Below, one piece after another: positions 46,846-55,941 of a stretch of DNA of 64,000 bases (position 1 is the first letter of the stretch; every line of letters begins with the position of its first letter). The DNA is from Thiohalocapsa halophila (GTDB taxonomy: Bacteria > Pseudomonadota > Gammaproteobacteria > Chromatiales > Chromatiaceae), in contig NZ_NRRV01000004.1 in the NCBI RefSeq assembly GCF_016583825.1, forward strand, positions 62,001 to 126,000. Reading direction: 5' to 3'. A program made the position numbers and the translations under genes. The notes under the pieces are model-generated. The model did no database searches, was not told the DNA's origin, and saw only the letters and a list, made by a program, of their open reading frames with translations.

Positions 46846-46919
46846 GTAGGTCGGATTAGCGATAGCGTAACCCGACAATCAACTGGATTGTCGGGCCTCC
46901 TGGCGTCGGCCCGACCTAC
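46846..46919. repeat. GTAGGTCGG inverted repeat element
   Basis: 74 bases bounded by GTAGGTCGG and CCGACCTAC with an inner CCCGACAATC/GATTGTCGGG pair, so it can fold into a long hairpin. Related half-elements occur near 26640, 45600 and 62672. Confidence 0.75.
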
Positions 46920-46968
46920 GTCCGCACACGGGGGCGGCGGCCAGCGATATTTGTCCAACTCTCAAGCC

Positions 46969-48219
46969 ATGCCCATCTCCTTGCCGCTGCTCATCACGCT
47001 GGGCGTGCTCTCGGCGCTGACGCCCTTCGCCATCGACATGTACCTGCCGAGCATCCCGGCCATCGCCCGGGACCTGAGCGCCCCCGTGGCGCTGGTGCAG
47101 CTGAGTGTAACGGTGTATGTGGGGGTGTTCGCGGCGGCACAGCTGCTGCTCGGCCCGCTGTCGGATGTGCTGGGCCGGCGGCTGCCAGTGGCCGGCGGAC
47201 TGGTGGTTTTCGCGTTGGCGGACATGGCCTGTGCGCTGGCGCCGGACATGCACACAATGCTGGCGGCGCGGGCGGTGCAGGCGCTCGGGGGGGCGGCGGT
47301 GGCGGTGACCGTGCCGGCGCTGGTGCGCGACCTGTTCGAGCGCGACGACTACGCCCGCGTCATGGGTCTGGTGATGCTGGTAATGGGCCTCGCCCCGCTG
47401 CTGGCGCCGACTGTGGGCGGGCTGGTGGTGCTGTACGCCAGCTGGCGGTGGGTGTTCGCGCTCCTGCTCGTCATCACCGCGGTCACGGCCGTGCTCTTCT
47501 TGCGTCAGCTGCCCGAGACCCTGCCGCCCGCCCACCGGCACCGGCTGGCCCCGGGCGCTGTGCTGCGCAACTACGCGTTGCTGCTGCGTCATCGGGCGGC
47601 GCTCGGCTATCTGCTGACGGGCATGGCGAGCTTCGGCGGCATGATGATCTACATCGTTACCTCGCCCTTCGTCTACATCGACCTGCACGCCGTGCCGGCC
47701 GGCTGGTTCGGCCCGCTCTTCGGTCTCAACATCGCTGCGGCCATGGTATTCGCGTATCTGAACGCCCGCTGGGTGCCGCGCTTCGGCGCCGAGCGCCTGC
47801 TGCGCCTTGGGCTGATGGTGCAGGGTGGGGCGGCATTGTCGCTAGCGGTGCTCGCGCTGGCGTCGATGGCAGGGCATGCGCCGGCGCTGTGGCTCGTCGC
47901 GCTGGCTGCCGGCGGCTACATCGCCATGGCCGGCGTGGTCATGGGCAATGCCATGGCGGGCTTCATGGCCTTCTTCCCGCGCATGGCCGGCACGGCGTCG
48001 GCGTTCGCCGGTGCCGGGCGCTTCGGGTTCGGGGCGCTCGCGGGCTCTGTCGCGAGCCTGCTGCATAACGACACGGCGCAGCCGCTGTTGCTCGGCATGG
48101 CGTTCTGCGGACTGCTGGCGGTAGCAACCTACTTCGCTTTTTGTTGTAGCGCCGTGCCCGCAGCGGTAGACGGGCGCCGCGAGGGGGCCGCCAGCGAGCC
48201 AGTACCGCCGCGGACTTAA
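46969..48219 (+). CDS. Bcr/CflA family multidrug efflux transporter
   Basis: 416 residues, 12 membrane helices. Signature sequences of drug:H+ antiporter-1: TPFAIDMYLPSIPAIARDL at the start, GPLSDVLGRRLPVAGGL (motif A) and GLAPLLAPTVGG (motif C). Exports drugs or related small molecules in exchange for protons. The C-terminus has an extra polar 25-residue tail. The ATG at 46969 agrees with the family start. Confidence 0.93.
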   Translation: MPISLPLLITLGVLSALTPFAIDMYLPSIPAIARDLSAPVALVQLSVTVYVGVFAAAQLLLGPLSDVLGRRLPVAGGLVVFALADMACALAPDMHTMLAARAVQALGGAAVAVTVPALVRDLFERDDYARVMGLVMLVMGLAPLLAPTVGGLVVLYASWRWVFALLLVITAVTAVLFLRQLPETLPPAHRHRLAPGAVLRNYALLLRHRAALGYLLTGMASFGGMMIYIVTSPFVYIDLHAVPAGWFGPLFGLNIAAAMVFAYLNARWVPRFGAERLLRLGLMVQGGAALSLAVLALASMAGHAPALWLVALAAGGYIAMAGVVMGNAMAGFMAFFPRMAGTASAFAGAGRFGFGALAGSVASLLHNDTAQPLLLGMAFCGLLAVATYFAFCCSAVPAAVDGRREGAASEPVPPRT

Positions 48220-48246
48220 GCGCCGGTGCGGCTGCTTCGGTGTGGA

Positions 48247-48870
48247 TCACGGCGCGGCGATACGCCCGAGCACCACCAGGCTCGGTTCTCGGTCCCCTTG
48301 CGCTCGCGCAGCGGCATCGCCGCGCGCCGGGCGCACGATGACCATCTCGCCGGATGCCGGAAGAACATCGGTGAGCGCCGTGATGTTCACCTGGTGGGTC
48401 ACCAGCAGCAGCGGCGGGGCGCCGGCGCGGATCTGGCTTTGAATCAGGTCCAGCGCCGCCGCCGTGCGCTCGGACTCAGCGCCGCGGTCGCGGAAAAAGG
48501 AATTCAGGCCGTGGAAGGGCTCTACCGCCCCGAGCCCCAGCAGCCGAGCGGTGTCCAGGCAGCGGCACCATTGGCTGGAGTAGACACGGGCAGCGTCGAT
48601 GCCGTTGGCCCGCAAGCGCTTGCCAATGGTCTTGGCCTGAGCGCGGCCGGCGTTGGAGAGGTTGCGCTGGGTGGTGCAATCGCCGAGGGTGAAATCCGCC
48701 GGGTCGTCGGTGCCGGGCGCCCGGGCGTGGCGCATGAGCACGGCAGCCTCCCCGGCGCGGAGCAACTGCCAGAGCTCGGTCTCATCCAGCGGCCCGTGCT
48801 GCGCGCGGGCCGTGCCGGTGGCGAAAAGCAACAGACCGAGTAGTAGGGTGAGGGTTCGTACAGGCTTCAC
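48247..48870 (-). CDS. Secreted histidine phosphatase superfamily protein
   Basis: 207 residues: signal peptide (TLTLLLGLLLFATGTARAQ), then the branch-1 phosphatase fold with LMRHARAPG (the catalytic RH motif, Ala replacing the usual Gly), SSQWCRCLDTARLLG and the second histidine in VTHQVN. Likely periplasmic phosphatase. The GTG at 48870 is selected because it places the signal peptide at the N-terminus; an ATG-start frame further upstream has no signal. The ABC-2 permease stop lies 22 bases upstream, so it may end that operon. Confidence 0.82.
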   Translation of the reverse strand: MKPVRTLTLLLGLLLFATGTARAQHGPLDETELWQLLRAGEAAVLMRHARAPGTDDPADFTLGDCTTQRNLSNAGRAQAKTIGKRLRANGIDAARVYSSQWCRCLDTARLLGLGAVEPFHGLNSFFRDRGAESERTAAALDLIQSQIRAGAPPLLLVTHQVNITALTDVLPASGEMVIVRPARGDAAARAQGDREPSLVVLGRIAAP

Positions 48871-48892
48871 GGCAGTGCCTTTGGTGGGGAGC

Positions 48893-49924
48893 TTATTCCC
48901 AGCGAAACAGCCTGGCCGCCGCCGCCAGCAGCAATGACGCAAGCGCAACCAGCAACAAGGTCTGCGGCAGAATCTGCACCAGGCCATGACCGTCGATCAT
49001 GATGCCGCGGGCAGCGTCGACGACATGGGTCAGCGGCATGAGCTGCGAGACCCACTGCGCCGCCGCACTGGTGCCCTCCATGGAGAACCAGACGCCCGAG
49101 AGCAGCACCATGGGCCAGGCCATCAGGTTCAGCAGCCCGTCGGCGAGCTCCTCGGTGCGCAGCCGCGAGGCCACCAGCAGGCCCAGGCTGATCATGCAGA
49201 GGGCGCCGGCGATATAGATGAGCATCAGCGCCGCATAGGAGCCGCGCATCGGGAAGTCGAGGATGACCAGCGCACCCAGGTAGACCAGGACGCTGGAGGC
49301 CATGACCACCAGCAGGCGCGAGAGCACCTGCGCCGAGAGGAACTCCAGCGGGCGCAGCGGCGTCGCCTTCAGCCGGCGCAGCACGCCGTTCTTGCGGTAG
49401 CGCACCACCACCCAGCCGACGCCCCAGAGACTGGAGAACATCACGTTCATGGCGAGCACCCCAGGCAGCACCCAGTCCGCATAGCTGAGCGCCTCGCCGG
49501 CCGCGAGGCGTCGCTCCGGAGCCGCCTCGGCGCTGCGGGCATGGGCGCCCAGGAGCAGGCGCTCGACGATTTGGCCGTTCGGCGACTGGGGGTTCACCCA
49601 ATAGCCGGTCACCGCGCCGCCGGGGCCGCGGGTGTCTACCAGCAGATCCAGCTGGTGGCGGGCGATCTTGGTGACGGCGGCGTCTTGGTCCGTGACCGGG
49701 ACGAAAGTGACATGCGGCGTAGCGAGGAAGCCGGTCTCGTCGGCGGCGGTGTCCGGATCGCCGAGTACGCCGACCTTGAACAGATCGTCCGGCCCGCCGC
49801 CGAAGATGAACGCGAAGGCGACGATCATCATCACCGGCATCATGATGTTCCAGATGAGTCCCGCGGTGTCGCGGTAGAACTCCCGGTTGCGGGCGACGAG
49901 GACGGCTGCGATACGGTGCCACAT
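48893..49924 (-). CDS. ABC-2 type transporter permease
   Basis: 343 residues. One N-terminal helix (NIMMPVMMIVAFAFIFGGG), a periplasmic domain of about 120 residues, then five helices with LPGVLAMNVMFSSLWGVG and MAWPMVLLSGVWFSMEGTSA (the ABC-2 signature). Typical of drug or lipid exporters of the YhhJ/DrrB type. It pairs with the ATPase gene 150 bases upstream; a CTGAGGG hairpin sits between them. Confidence 0.92.
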   Translation of the reverse strand: MWHRIAAVLVARNREFYRDTAGLIWNIMMPVMMIVAFAFIFGGGPDDLFKVGVLGDPDTAADETGFLATPHVTFVPVTDQDAAVTKIARHQLDLLVDTRGPGGAVTGYWVNPQSPNGQIVERLLLGAHARSAEAAPERRLAAGEALSYADWVLPGVLAMNVMFSSLWGVGWVVVRYRKNGVLRRLKATPLRPLEFLSAQVLSRLLVVMASSVLVYLGALVILDFPMRGSYAALMLIYIAGALCMISLGLLVASRLRTEELADGLLNLMAWPMVLLSGVWFSMEGTSAAAQWVSQLMPLTHVVDAARGIMIDGHGLVQILPQTLLLVALASLLLAAAARLFRWE

Positions 49925-49998
49925 GAGGGATGCTCGGTTGCGCGAGTCGATTGCCTGTCGGGATTCGGCGGCGGTGTCGTAAGCGGAAAAGCCAAATA

Positions 49999-50058
49999 CT
50001 GAGGGCTGAGGGCTGAGGGCTGAGGGCTGAGGGCGCTTCTTTCGCCCTCAGCCCTCAG
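49999..50058. repeat. CTGAGGG heptamer repeat with hairpin
   Basis: Five perfect CTGAGGG units (49999-50033), then an inverted CCCTCAGCCCTCAG arm. The 16-base stem 50020-50035/50043-50058 is perfect with a seven-base loop. A second copy is at 61359-61421. Confidence 0.9.
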
Positions 50059-50074
50059 CAAGCAGGTGTCACCT

Positions 50075-50992
50075 TCAGGCCCGCAGACTATGCCCGGTCA
50101 GCTTCAAGAACAGGTCCTCGAGGCTCGGTGTCTCCACCCGCAGCGCGGTGAGCCCGGCGCCGATACGCTCCAAGTGCTCCAGCCCGACTTGGACTTCGCC
50201 GGTGTGCAGCTCGATCTCGTGCTCGCCGCGGCGCGCATAGTCCGGCAGGGGCTCGTCGGCGGGCCAGGCGTCCGCCGGCAGGCGCACCACGGCGGGCGGG
50301 AAGTGCTCGCGCACCAGCGTCCGGGGCACGCCCTGGGTGATGATATGGCCGTGATCCACGATGGCGATCTCGTCGCACAGGCGCTCCGCCTCTTCCATGT
50401 AGTGCGTCGTGAGCAGGATGGTTTTACCGCGGGCGCGCACCGTCTCCACCAGAGACCAGAAATTGCGCCTGGACTGGGGGTCGAGCCCCGTGGTGGGCTC
50501 GTCCAGGAACACGAGCTGCGGATCGTTCACCAATGCGATAGCCAGCAGCAGGCGCTGGCGCTGCCCGCCGGAGAGCTTGCGGGTGTCGCGGTCCAGGATC
50601 TCGCTTAGGTTACAGAGGCGGATCAGCTCGTCGCGGTCCGCGGTGCGCCGGTAGAGCCGAGCGAACATGGCGAGCGATTCGCCAACGGTCTGAAAGTCCT
50701 GCAGCGCCGTTGCCTGGAACTGGATGCCGATGGCCTCGCGGAACGCAGCACCCAGGGGCTGGCCGCGGAACAAGATCTGACCGCTGGTGGGGGTTTGAAT
50801 GCCCTCCAGCATTTCCAGGGTCGTCGTCTTGCCGGCGCCGTTGGGGCCGAGCAGTCCGAAGCACTGGCCGGGCCGCACGCCGAAGCTGATGCCGTCCACG
50901 GCCTTGACCCCGGGAAAATGCTTTGCCAGCTCGCGCGCCTCGATCAGCGAAGCTGCGGCGGCGGCGGGTTGGGTTTGGACGGCGCTTTGCAT
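50075..50992 (-). CDS. ABC transporter ATP-binding protein
   Basis: 305 residues. Walker A GPNGAGKTTT (about 53-62), signature LSGGQRQRL, Walker B LVFLDEPTTGLDP and H-loop TTHYME are complete. The C-terminal ETPSLEDLFLKLTG is typical of ABC-2 exporter ATPases. It energises the permease at 48893-49924. Substrate unknown. Confidence 0.94.
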   Translation of the reverse strand: MQSAVQTQPAAAAASLIEARELAKHFPGVKAVDGISFGVRPGQCFGLLGPNGAGKTTTLEMLEGIQTPTSGQILFRGQPLGAAFREAIGIQFQATALQDFQTVGESLAMFARLYRRTADRDELIRLCNLSEILDRDTRKLSGGQRQRLLLAIALVNDPQLVFLDEPTTGLDPQSRRNFWSLVETVRARGKTILLTTHYMEEAERLCDEIAIVDHGHIITQGVPRTLVREHFPPAVVRLPADAWPADEPLPDYARRGEHEIELHTGEVQVGLEHLERIGAGLTALRVETPSLEDLFLKLTGHSLRA

Positions 50993-51125
50993 GGCGGCAA
51001 GGTGGGGGCGCTCGCGGGCGTCGCCAGTCCCGCCCGATGCGCACTACGGGTCAGTGGTGCCCAGAGCTGGATGCCGCGGCACGGCCCGCACCGGCGGCTC
51101 CGTGTTTTACCGCAGCAGCGCTCGT

Positions 51126-51168
51126 CAAAAACAACGGGCCCCGGCGCCTGTGACGCCGGGGCCCGTTG
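51126..51168 (-). terminator. Strong rho-independent terminator
   Basis: A perfect 15-base stem (51132-51146 with 51154-51168, arms CAACGGGCCCCGGCG), seven-base loop, followed on the minus strand by TG and five T residues. It ends the DUF2892 transcript 60 bases after its stop. Confidence 0.88.
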
Positions 51169-51229
51169 CTGCTTCGTGCCCAGCAGTGCCGATGCCGGTG
51201 CCTTGGGCGCCGGGCGCTGCGGGCGCTGC

Positions 51230-51421
51230 TTACTCGCCCTGCTTCTTGGTGCTGATGTTGAGCGGAATATAGGCCAGGCAGGTACCGAAGTAGGCGGTAC
51301 CGACGGCGATAAGGCCGAGGATGCCGAGAATCCAGCTCTGCCAGAAAAGGCCGGCCAGAATGAGCAATGCGCCGGCACCGTAGCGGATGTTGCGGTCCTG
51401 AAGACCGATGTTCTTGACCAT
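51230..51421 (-). CDS. DUF2892 small membrane protein
   Basis: 63 residues with two hydrophobic segments (AGALLILAGLFWQSWILGI and GLIAVGTAYFGTCLAYIPL) and the family opening NIGLQDRNIRYGAG. DUF2892 domains occur alone or fused to rhodaneses (as in YgaP) and are sometimes linked to sulfur handling; the function is unknown. Monocistronic with its own terminator. Confidence 0.88.
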   Translation of the reverse strand: MVKNIGLQDRNIRYGAGALLILAGLFWQSWILGILGLIAVGTAYFGTCLAYIPLNISTKKQGE

Positions 51422-51772
51422 GTCAGGGCTCTCGTTGAGTGGAGTGGATGTGATTGCGGAACGCTCGCCCGCCATCTTCGGGCACGCCGCTGCGGGCGCG
51501 GCGCTAGGTGGATAGCGGGCATCGGCGGGGGTTGGCTGCTCACCCGCCAAATACCATGCTGCCAGAAGGGTGAGTATACTGTCGACGGTCGCAAATGTCG
51601 TTGCGATCCGACAACCACCGACGGCGAGCACCCGCGTAGGCTGGGGACTGCGCTCGGTGGCGCGCCCGAGCTGTGGGACCATGGGACTCTCTCGCCGGCG
51701 GCCGAGCGCTGCCGGATGACGATCAGACAGTCGCCCTGCTCCGCAGTTCAAACCCCGTCCGCAGACCCAGAC
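51422..51772. other. 351-base divergent intergenic region
   Basis: Lies between the DUF2892 gene and the DegS-like protease gene. Contains AGTATACTGTCGACGGTCGC near 51573, which could include a -10 box, but no convincing promoter pair. No gene or repeat seen. Confidence 0.35.
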
Positions 51773-52900
51773 ATGAATAGTTTTCAACTGTCGCGGCTCC
51801 TGTTCTGGGCCGCCATCCTGTTCCTCGCCTCGCTGGCGCTGAAACCCTGGCTGGAAGACCTCTTCGTCAGCATGCAGGCGGAGCCGCGGCCGGTGGCGGC
51901 GCGCGGTGCGCTCGCCGACGACGAGCAGGCCACCATCGAAATCTTCCGGACCGCGAGCCCGTCGGTGGCCTACATCGCCACCACGGCGCCGCTGACGAGT
52001 CCCTGGTCGCGCAATCTCACCCAAGTCCGCCGAGGCACGGGCTCCGGTGTGGTTTGGGACCGCGACGGGCACATCGTCACCAACTGGCACGTCATCGAAG
52101 AGGCGCGCACCGCGCGCGTCGGGCTGGCCGACGGGCGCACCTACAACGCCCGGTTCATCGGTGCGAGTCCGGAGCACGACCTCGCCGTGCTGCGCATCGG
52201 CGCTTCCGCGGCGCGCCTGCAGCCCGCCATCATCGGCGCCAGCGGGGACTTGAGTGTCGGGCAGAAGGTGCTGGCCATCGGCAACCCCTTCGGCTTCGAC
52301 TACAGCCTCACCACAGGCGTGGTCTCGGCACTGGACCGCACCATCATGTCCGAGCTTGCCGGCGAGGTCCACGGTCTGATCCAAACGGACGCCGCCGTCA
52401 ACCCGGGCAACTCCGGCGGCCCGCTGCTGGACAGCGCCGGGCGACTCATCGGCATCAACACCGCCATTTACAGCCCCTCGGGCAGCTTCTCCGGCATCGG
52501 CTTCGCCGTGCCGGTGGACACCGTGAACCGGGTGGTGCCGCAGCTCATCGCCCACGGCGAGTACGTGCGCCCGCGCTTGGGCATCTTCGGCGACGACGAC
52601 ATCGGCGGTCCGGTGCTCGAGGAGCTCGGCCTCGACGGTGTCCTGGTGCTGCGGGTCGAGCCGCAGTCACCGGCGGACCGTGCCGGGCTTCAGGGGACGC
52701 GCATCACCGGCTCCGGCGACATCGTGCCCGGTGACGTGATTCAGCGTCTGGACGGCGAGCCGGTGACCTCCATGCGCGAGCTGATCGATTCGCTGGAGCG
52801 CTATTCGGCGGGGGATACCGTGACCCTGGACGTGCTGCGCAACGGCACTCAGAAGTCGCTGGAGGTCACCCTGGGCGGTAGCTACGGGGACTTGGATTGA
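51773..52900 (+). CDS. degS: DegS-like HtrA serine protease
   Basis: 375 residues: one N-terminal membrane anchor (LLFWAAILFLASLALKPW), a trypsin-type domain and one PDZ domain (about 275-370). Catalytic triad: His in TNWHVIEE, Asp in EHDLAVLRI, Ser in NPGNSGGPLL. One anchor and one PDZ match DegS, which senses misfolded outer-membrane proteins and cuts the anti-sigma factor RseA; an AlgW-type role is equally possible. Monocistronic. Confidence 0.9.
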   Translation: MNSFQLSRLLFWAAILFLASLALKPWLEDLFVSMQAEPRPVAARGALADDEQATIEIFRTASPSVAYIATTAPLTSPWSRNLTQVRRGTGSGVVWDRDGHIVTNWHVIEEARTARVGLADGRTYNARFIGASPEHDLAVLRIGASAARLQPAIIGASGDLSVGQKVLAIGNPFGFDYSLTTGVVSALDRTIMSELAGEVHGLIQTDAAVNPGNSGGPLLDSAGRLIGINTAIYSPSGSFSGIGFAVPVDTVNRVVPQLIAHGEYVRPRLGIFGDDDIGGPVLEELGLDGVLVLRVEPQSPADRAGLQGTRITGSGDIVPGDVIQRLDGEPVTSMRELIDSLERYSAGDTVTLDVLRNGTQKSLEVTLGGSYGDLD

Positions 52901-53082
52901 CAGCATGCGGATCTGGGCCGAGTGACATCCATCCCTCCTGCGCAGCTGCAACAGCCTTACCCAGCGCGGGACGCTGCACCGACGAGCCGGTGATCGTCGC
53001 GCTCGCGCATTGCGGTTCGCGACTCCCGCAGCTGTGGGGAGGTCTCGCCCATGGTGGGCGCGCCGACGGCGGTGTGTATCCG

Positions 53083-53685
53083 ATGTCCATGAAGGTTGCG
53101 CTCCGGTGCTTGGCCATTGCCCTGATGGGCCTGGTGCTTGCGGGCTGCGGCGGAAAGGTCATGGCTCCGGCGCTCAACGGCACCCAGGACGCGCGTCCGG
53201 TCTTTCTGATCGACCACGGCCGGCACGCCAATCTGGTGCTGACGCGCGCCGACGGCACCATGGTCCGGTACCTTTATGGCGACTGGCGCTGGTATGCGAA
53301 AGGCGACACCGGTGTTCTGCGTACCCTGCCCACGCTGTTTGCGGCCACGCCATCCGCGCTGGGGCGGCAGGTCTTGACCGGCCCGGCGACGGCGGCTTCC
53401 ATTCGCCGCCAGGTGCGACGAGAGATCCAGGGTCTGCATCGACTGACCGCGGCGGGTGCGCGGATCGACCGGCTCGACCGACGCCTGCGCCATTATTTCG
53501 AGCGCCAGCGGAAACAGGCTCACTATAACGCCGCTTTGGCCGTGGAGTTCGTGCCGGGCGAGCGCCCCTACACCCTGTTCGGCAACTCGAACCATGTCGT
53601 GGCGGAGTGGCTCGAGGCGCTCGGTATCAGGGTCCGCGGCAATCCGGTCTTCGGGGGCTGGCGGATCGCAGGCGCCGAGGCGTAG
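53083..53685 (+). CDS. Lipoprotein, DUF2459-like
   Basis: 200 residues with a lipoprotein signal ending LVLAGC, Cys about 22. The region PVFLIDHGRHANLVLTRADG and VRYLYGDWRWYAKGD resembles DUF2459 proteins (their HGWHTGL motif), which are surface or periplasmic proteins of unknown role. Two in-frame ATGs (53083, 53089) are both possible. Its end comes 5 bases before the convergent hydrolase gene. Confidence 0.65.
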   Translation: MSMKVALRCLAIALMGLVLAGCGGKVMAPALNGTQDARPVFLIDHGRHANLVLTRADGTMVRYLYGDWRWYAKGDTGVLRTLPTLFAATPSALGRQVLTGPATAASIRRQVRREIQGLHRLTAAGARIDRLDRRLRHYFERQRKQAHYNAALAVEFVPGERPYTLFGNSNHVVAEWLEALGIRVRGNPVFGGWRIAGAEA

Positions 53686-53690
53686 CGTCG

Positions 53691-55310
53691 CTAGTCGATC
53701 AGCGGAAAGCTCACGGCGATGGCGCTGGCGAAGGCAAAGGCGTTGGTGACGGCGGCCACCAGAGGCTGGCCGGTGCGCCGATAGATCCAGCCGCTGAACA
53801 GGCCGTAGACCAGAAAGAGCACCAGGATGGCCGGGATGATGATCACCAGGAAGAAGAGCTCGCTCAGGTTCAGCGCCACCGCGAGCATCAGCGAGACCAG
53901 AAACAGCGCCTTGGTGAGCGCATAGGCCGCCCGCGGCGCCCCCGGCCCGCGGGTCAGCCACTCATCGGCCACGAACCAGACGAGGGTACCGGCGAAGAGC
54001 GCGGCCACCGTGGCAAGGCGGTGCGGTGCCGGTAGGTAGCTGGCGACGAAGAGGTCCGTGGGCAGCGACAGGGCCAGGGTCTCGAACACGGCCACCATGG
54101 CGATGGCGGTCACCAGTGCGCTGAGCGAGGCGCCGCCGAGCCGGGGCAGGGTGCCCAGCCGCCAGAGGCCGATGAGCGTCAGCAGGCCGTAGAGCCCGAA
54201 GTGGAGCGCGATGTAGTCGCCGATGGCGATGGCCAGGAAGTCCGTCGGCACCGGCCAGAGCAGCAGCGGCGTCAGCAGCGCCGGCACCACGGCGATGGGC
54301 CAAAAGCGCCGCCAGCCCCAGTCCGGCTCGGCGCCGGCGCCGAGGCGCTGCGCCGACACCGGCGGCAGCCGCAGCGCCAGCGGCCAGGCCAGCAGGAGCA
54401 CGCCGAGGTAGTAGAGCCCGAGCCAGGGCGGGCGCTGGTCGACGCCGCCGGCGACTGCCGCCGAGACGGGCGCGTGCTCGCCGAAGGCGGCATCGAGCCA
54501 GTCCAGGGCGGCCTGCAGGGCGGTGGCGCTGTAGAGCACGCCGATGTGCTCGACGCCCTCGGCGATCACCAGCCGGCGGGCGGTGCCGTCCGCGAAGCTG
54601 CCGTAGGTGGTGTCGGTGGCTATCGCATCGGCGTCCACGTCGGCCACGGCCGCGACCGCGGCGCGTCCCTGCTCCTGAATCACCTGCGGCTCCCAGGCGC
54701 CGTAGATGAAGAGCAGATTCACCGCCGGCAGTCGGTCCACGGACAGCGACAGATAGGGCGAGACGGCCACCAGGGCGCGCACGCCGGGGTGTCCGCCTGC
54801 GTCATCGTTGGGGGCATCGTTGGCATAGCGCGTGGCGATGTCCCCCGCCATGGAGTGCCCCAGCAGGGCCAGCGGCGCATCGGCGTCCGGCAGCGTGCGG
54901 GCGTGGTCCACCACCGCCGAGAGGGCGTCGAGCAGCGCGGCGGCGCGGGCCTCGTCGCCGATCCGCCCGGCCAACGGCTGGGTGTTGCGGCCGTGACCGG
55001 GGAAGTCGAACACCAGTGCCCGGTAGCCGGCCCGCGCCAGGCTCACGGCGAAGGGGTGCATGAGCTGCCGCGAGCCCGCAAAGCCGTGGGCGACCACCAC
55101 GACGGGCCCCGGCGGGGCGTTCTTCGCCTGGAACAGGGTCACCGGGATACTGCCCACCTCAGTGCTGTCAACCTCCAGCCCGGCATAGGTGGCGAACAGC
55201 CCGACGGCGCCGGCGAGCATCGCGAGCCCGCCCAAGACCGCGGCCAGCCAGTGGGCCGGGTGCCAGCGTGCGGCCTGGGCGGCCGTCCCTTGCCTGGTGC
55301 GTTGGAGCAC
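53691..55310 (-). CDS. Membrane-embedded alpha/beta hydrolase
   Basis: About 539 residues. An N-terminal membrane helix (about 22-44) leads into an alpha/beta hydrolase (about 60-290) with the elbow GHSMAGD (Ser about 153), oxyanion region HGFAGSRQ and a later His in VEHIGVLY. From about 300 there are about seven membrane helices. It lies directly downstream of fabA (17 bases). Start is unclear: GTG at 55310 is the best candidate near the domain; no strong ribosome binding site. A lipid or fatty-acyl substrate is a guess from context. Confidence 0.78.
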   Translation of the reverse strand: MLQRTRQGTAAQAARWHPAHWLAAVLGGLAMLAGAVGLFATYAGLEVDSTEVGSIPVTLFQAKNAPPGPVVVVAHGFAGSRQLMHPFAVSLARAGYRALVFDFPGHGRNTQPLAGRIGDEARAAALLDALSAVVDHARTLPDADAPLALLGHSMAGDIATRYANDAPNDDAGGHPGVRALVAVSPYLSLSVDRLPAVNLLFIYGAWEPQVIQEQGRAAVAAVADVDADAIATDTTYGSFADGTARRLVIAEGVEHIGVLYSATALQAALDWLDAAFGEHAPVSAAVAGGVDQRPPWLGLYYLGVLLLAWPLALRLPPVSAQRLGAGAEPDWGWRRFWPIAVVPALLTPLLLWPVPTDFLAIAIGDYIALHFGLYGLLTLIGLWRLGTLPRLGGASLSALVTAIAMVAVFETLALSLPTDLFVASYLPAPHRLATVAALFAGTLVWFVADEWLTRGPGAPRAAYALTKALFLVSLMLAVALNLSELFFLVIIIPAILVLFLVYGLFSGWIYRRTGQPLVAAVTNAFAFASAIAVSFPLID

Positions 55311-55327
55311 GGGTCGGGCGCCGGCGC

Positions 55328-55843
55328 TCAGAAGCCCTCGGTGGACGTGAACAGGCCCACGCGCAGGTCTTTGGCGGTGTAGATCTCGCGGCCGTCCACG
55401 TCCATGGTGCCGTCGGCGATGCCGAGCACCAGCTTGCGCGAGATCACCCGCTTCATGTGCACGTGGTAGGTGACTTTCTGCGCCGTGGGCAGCACCTGCC
55501 CCGTGAACTTGACCTCGCCGACGCCCAGCGCCCGGCCGTGCCCCGGATTGCCGATCCAGGCCAGGTAGAAGCCGACGATCTGCCACATGGCGTCCAGCCC
55601 CAGGCAGCCCGGCATGACGGGATCGCCCGGGAAGTGGCAGCCGAAGAACCACAGCTCCGGCTTGACGTCCAGCTCGGCGACGATCTCACCCTTGTCGTAG
55701 TCACCGCCGTGATCGGCGATGCGCGTGATGCGGTCCATCATGAGCATGTTGGGCACCGGCAGCTGGGCGTTGCCGGGGCCGAACATGTCGCCGTGGCCGC
55801 AGGCGAGCAGCTGCTCGCGGTCGAAGGATTCGGTTCTGCTCAT
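55328..55843 (-). CDS. fabA: 3-hydroxydecanoyl-ACP dehydratase/isomerase
   Basis: 171 residues of the hot-dog fold FabA, which dehydrates 3-hydroxydecanoyl-ACP and isomerises the trans-2 to the cis-3 enoyl product, starting unsaturated fatty acid synthesis. The active-site His is in [17 protein letters not shown] and the acid in GLDAMWQ; the C-terminal KDLRVGLF is conserved. The length is normal. The usual partner fabB is not next to it; the membrane hydrolase gene is. Confidence 0.97.
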   Translation of the reverse strand: MSRTESFDREQLLACGHGDMFGPGNAQLPVPNMLMMDRITRIADHGGDYDKGEIVAELDVKPELWFFGCHFPGDPVMPGCLGLDAMWQIVGFYLAWIGNPGHGRALGVGEVKFTGQVLPTAQKVTYHVHMKRVISRKLVLGIADGTMDVDGREIYTAKDLRVGLFTSTEGF

Positions 55844-55941
55844 GCGCGCTGTGGGTCCTGTGCGTTGGCTTGGGTGGCCCGCGCCGGCTCCCCCAGGCGG
55901 GCGGCCGCCGAGGTGGCGGCCTGGATGGATGGCGTGCGGGC

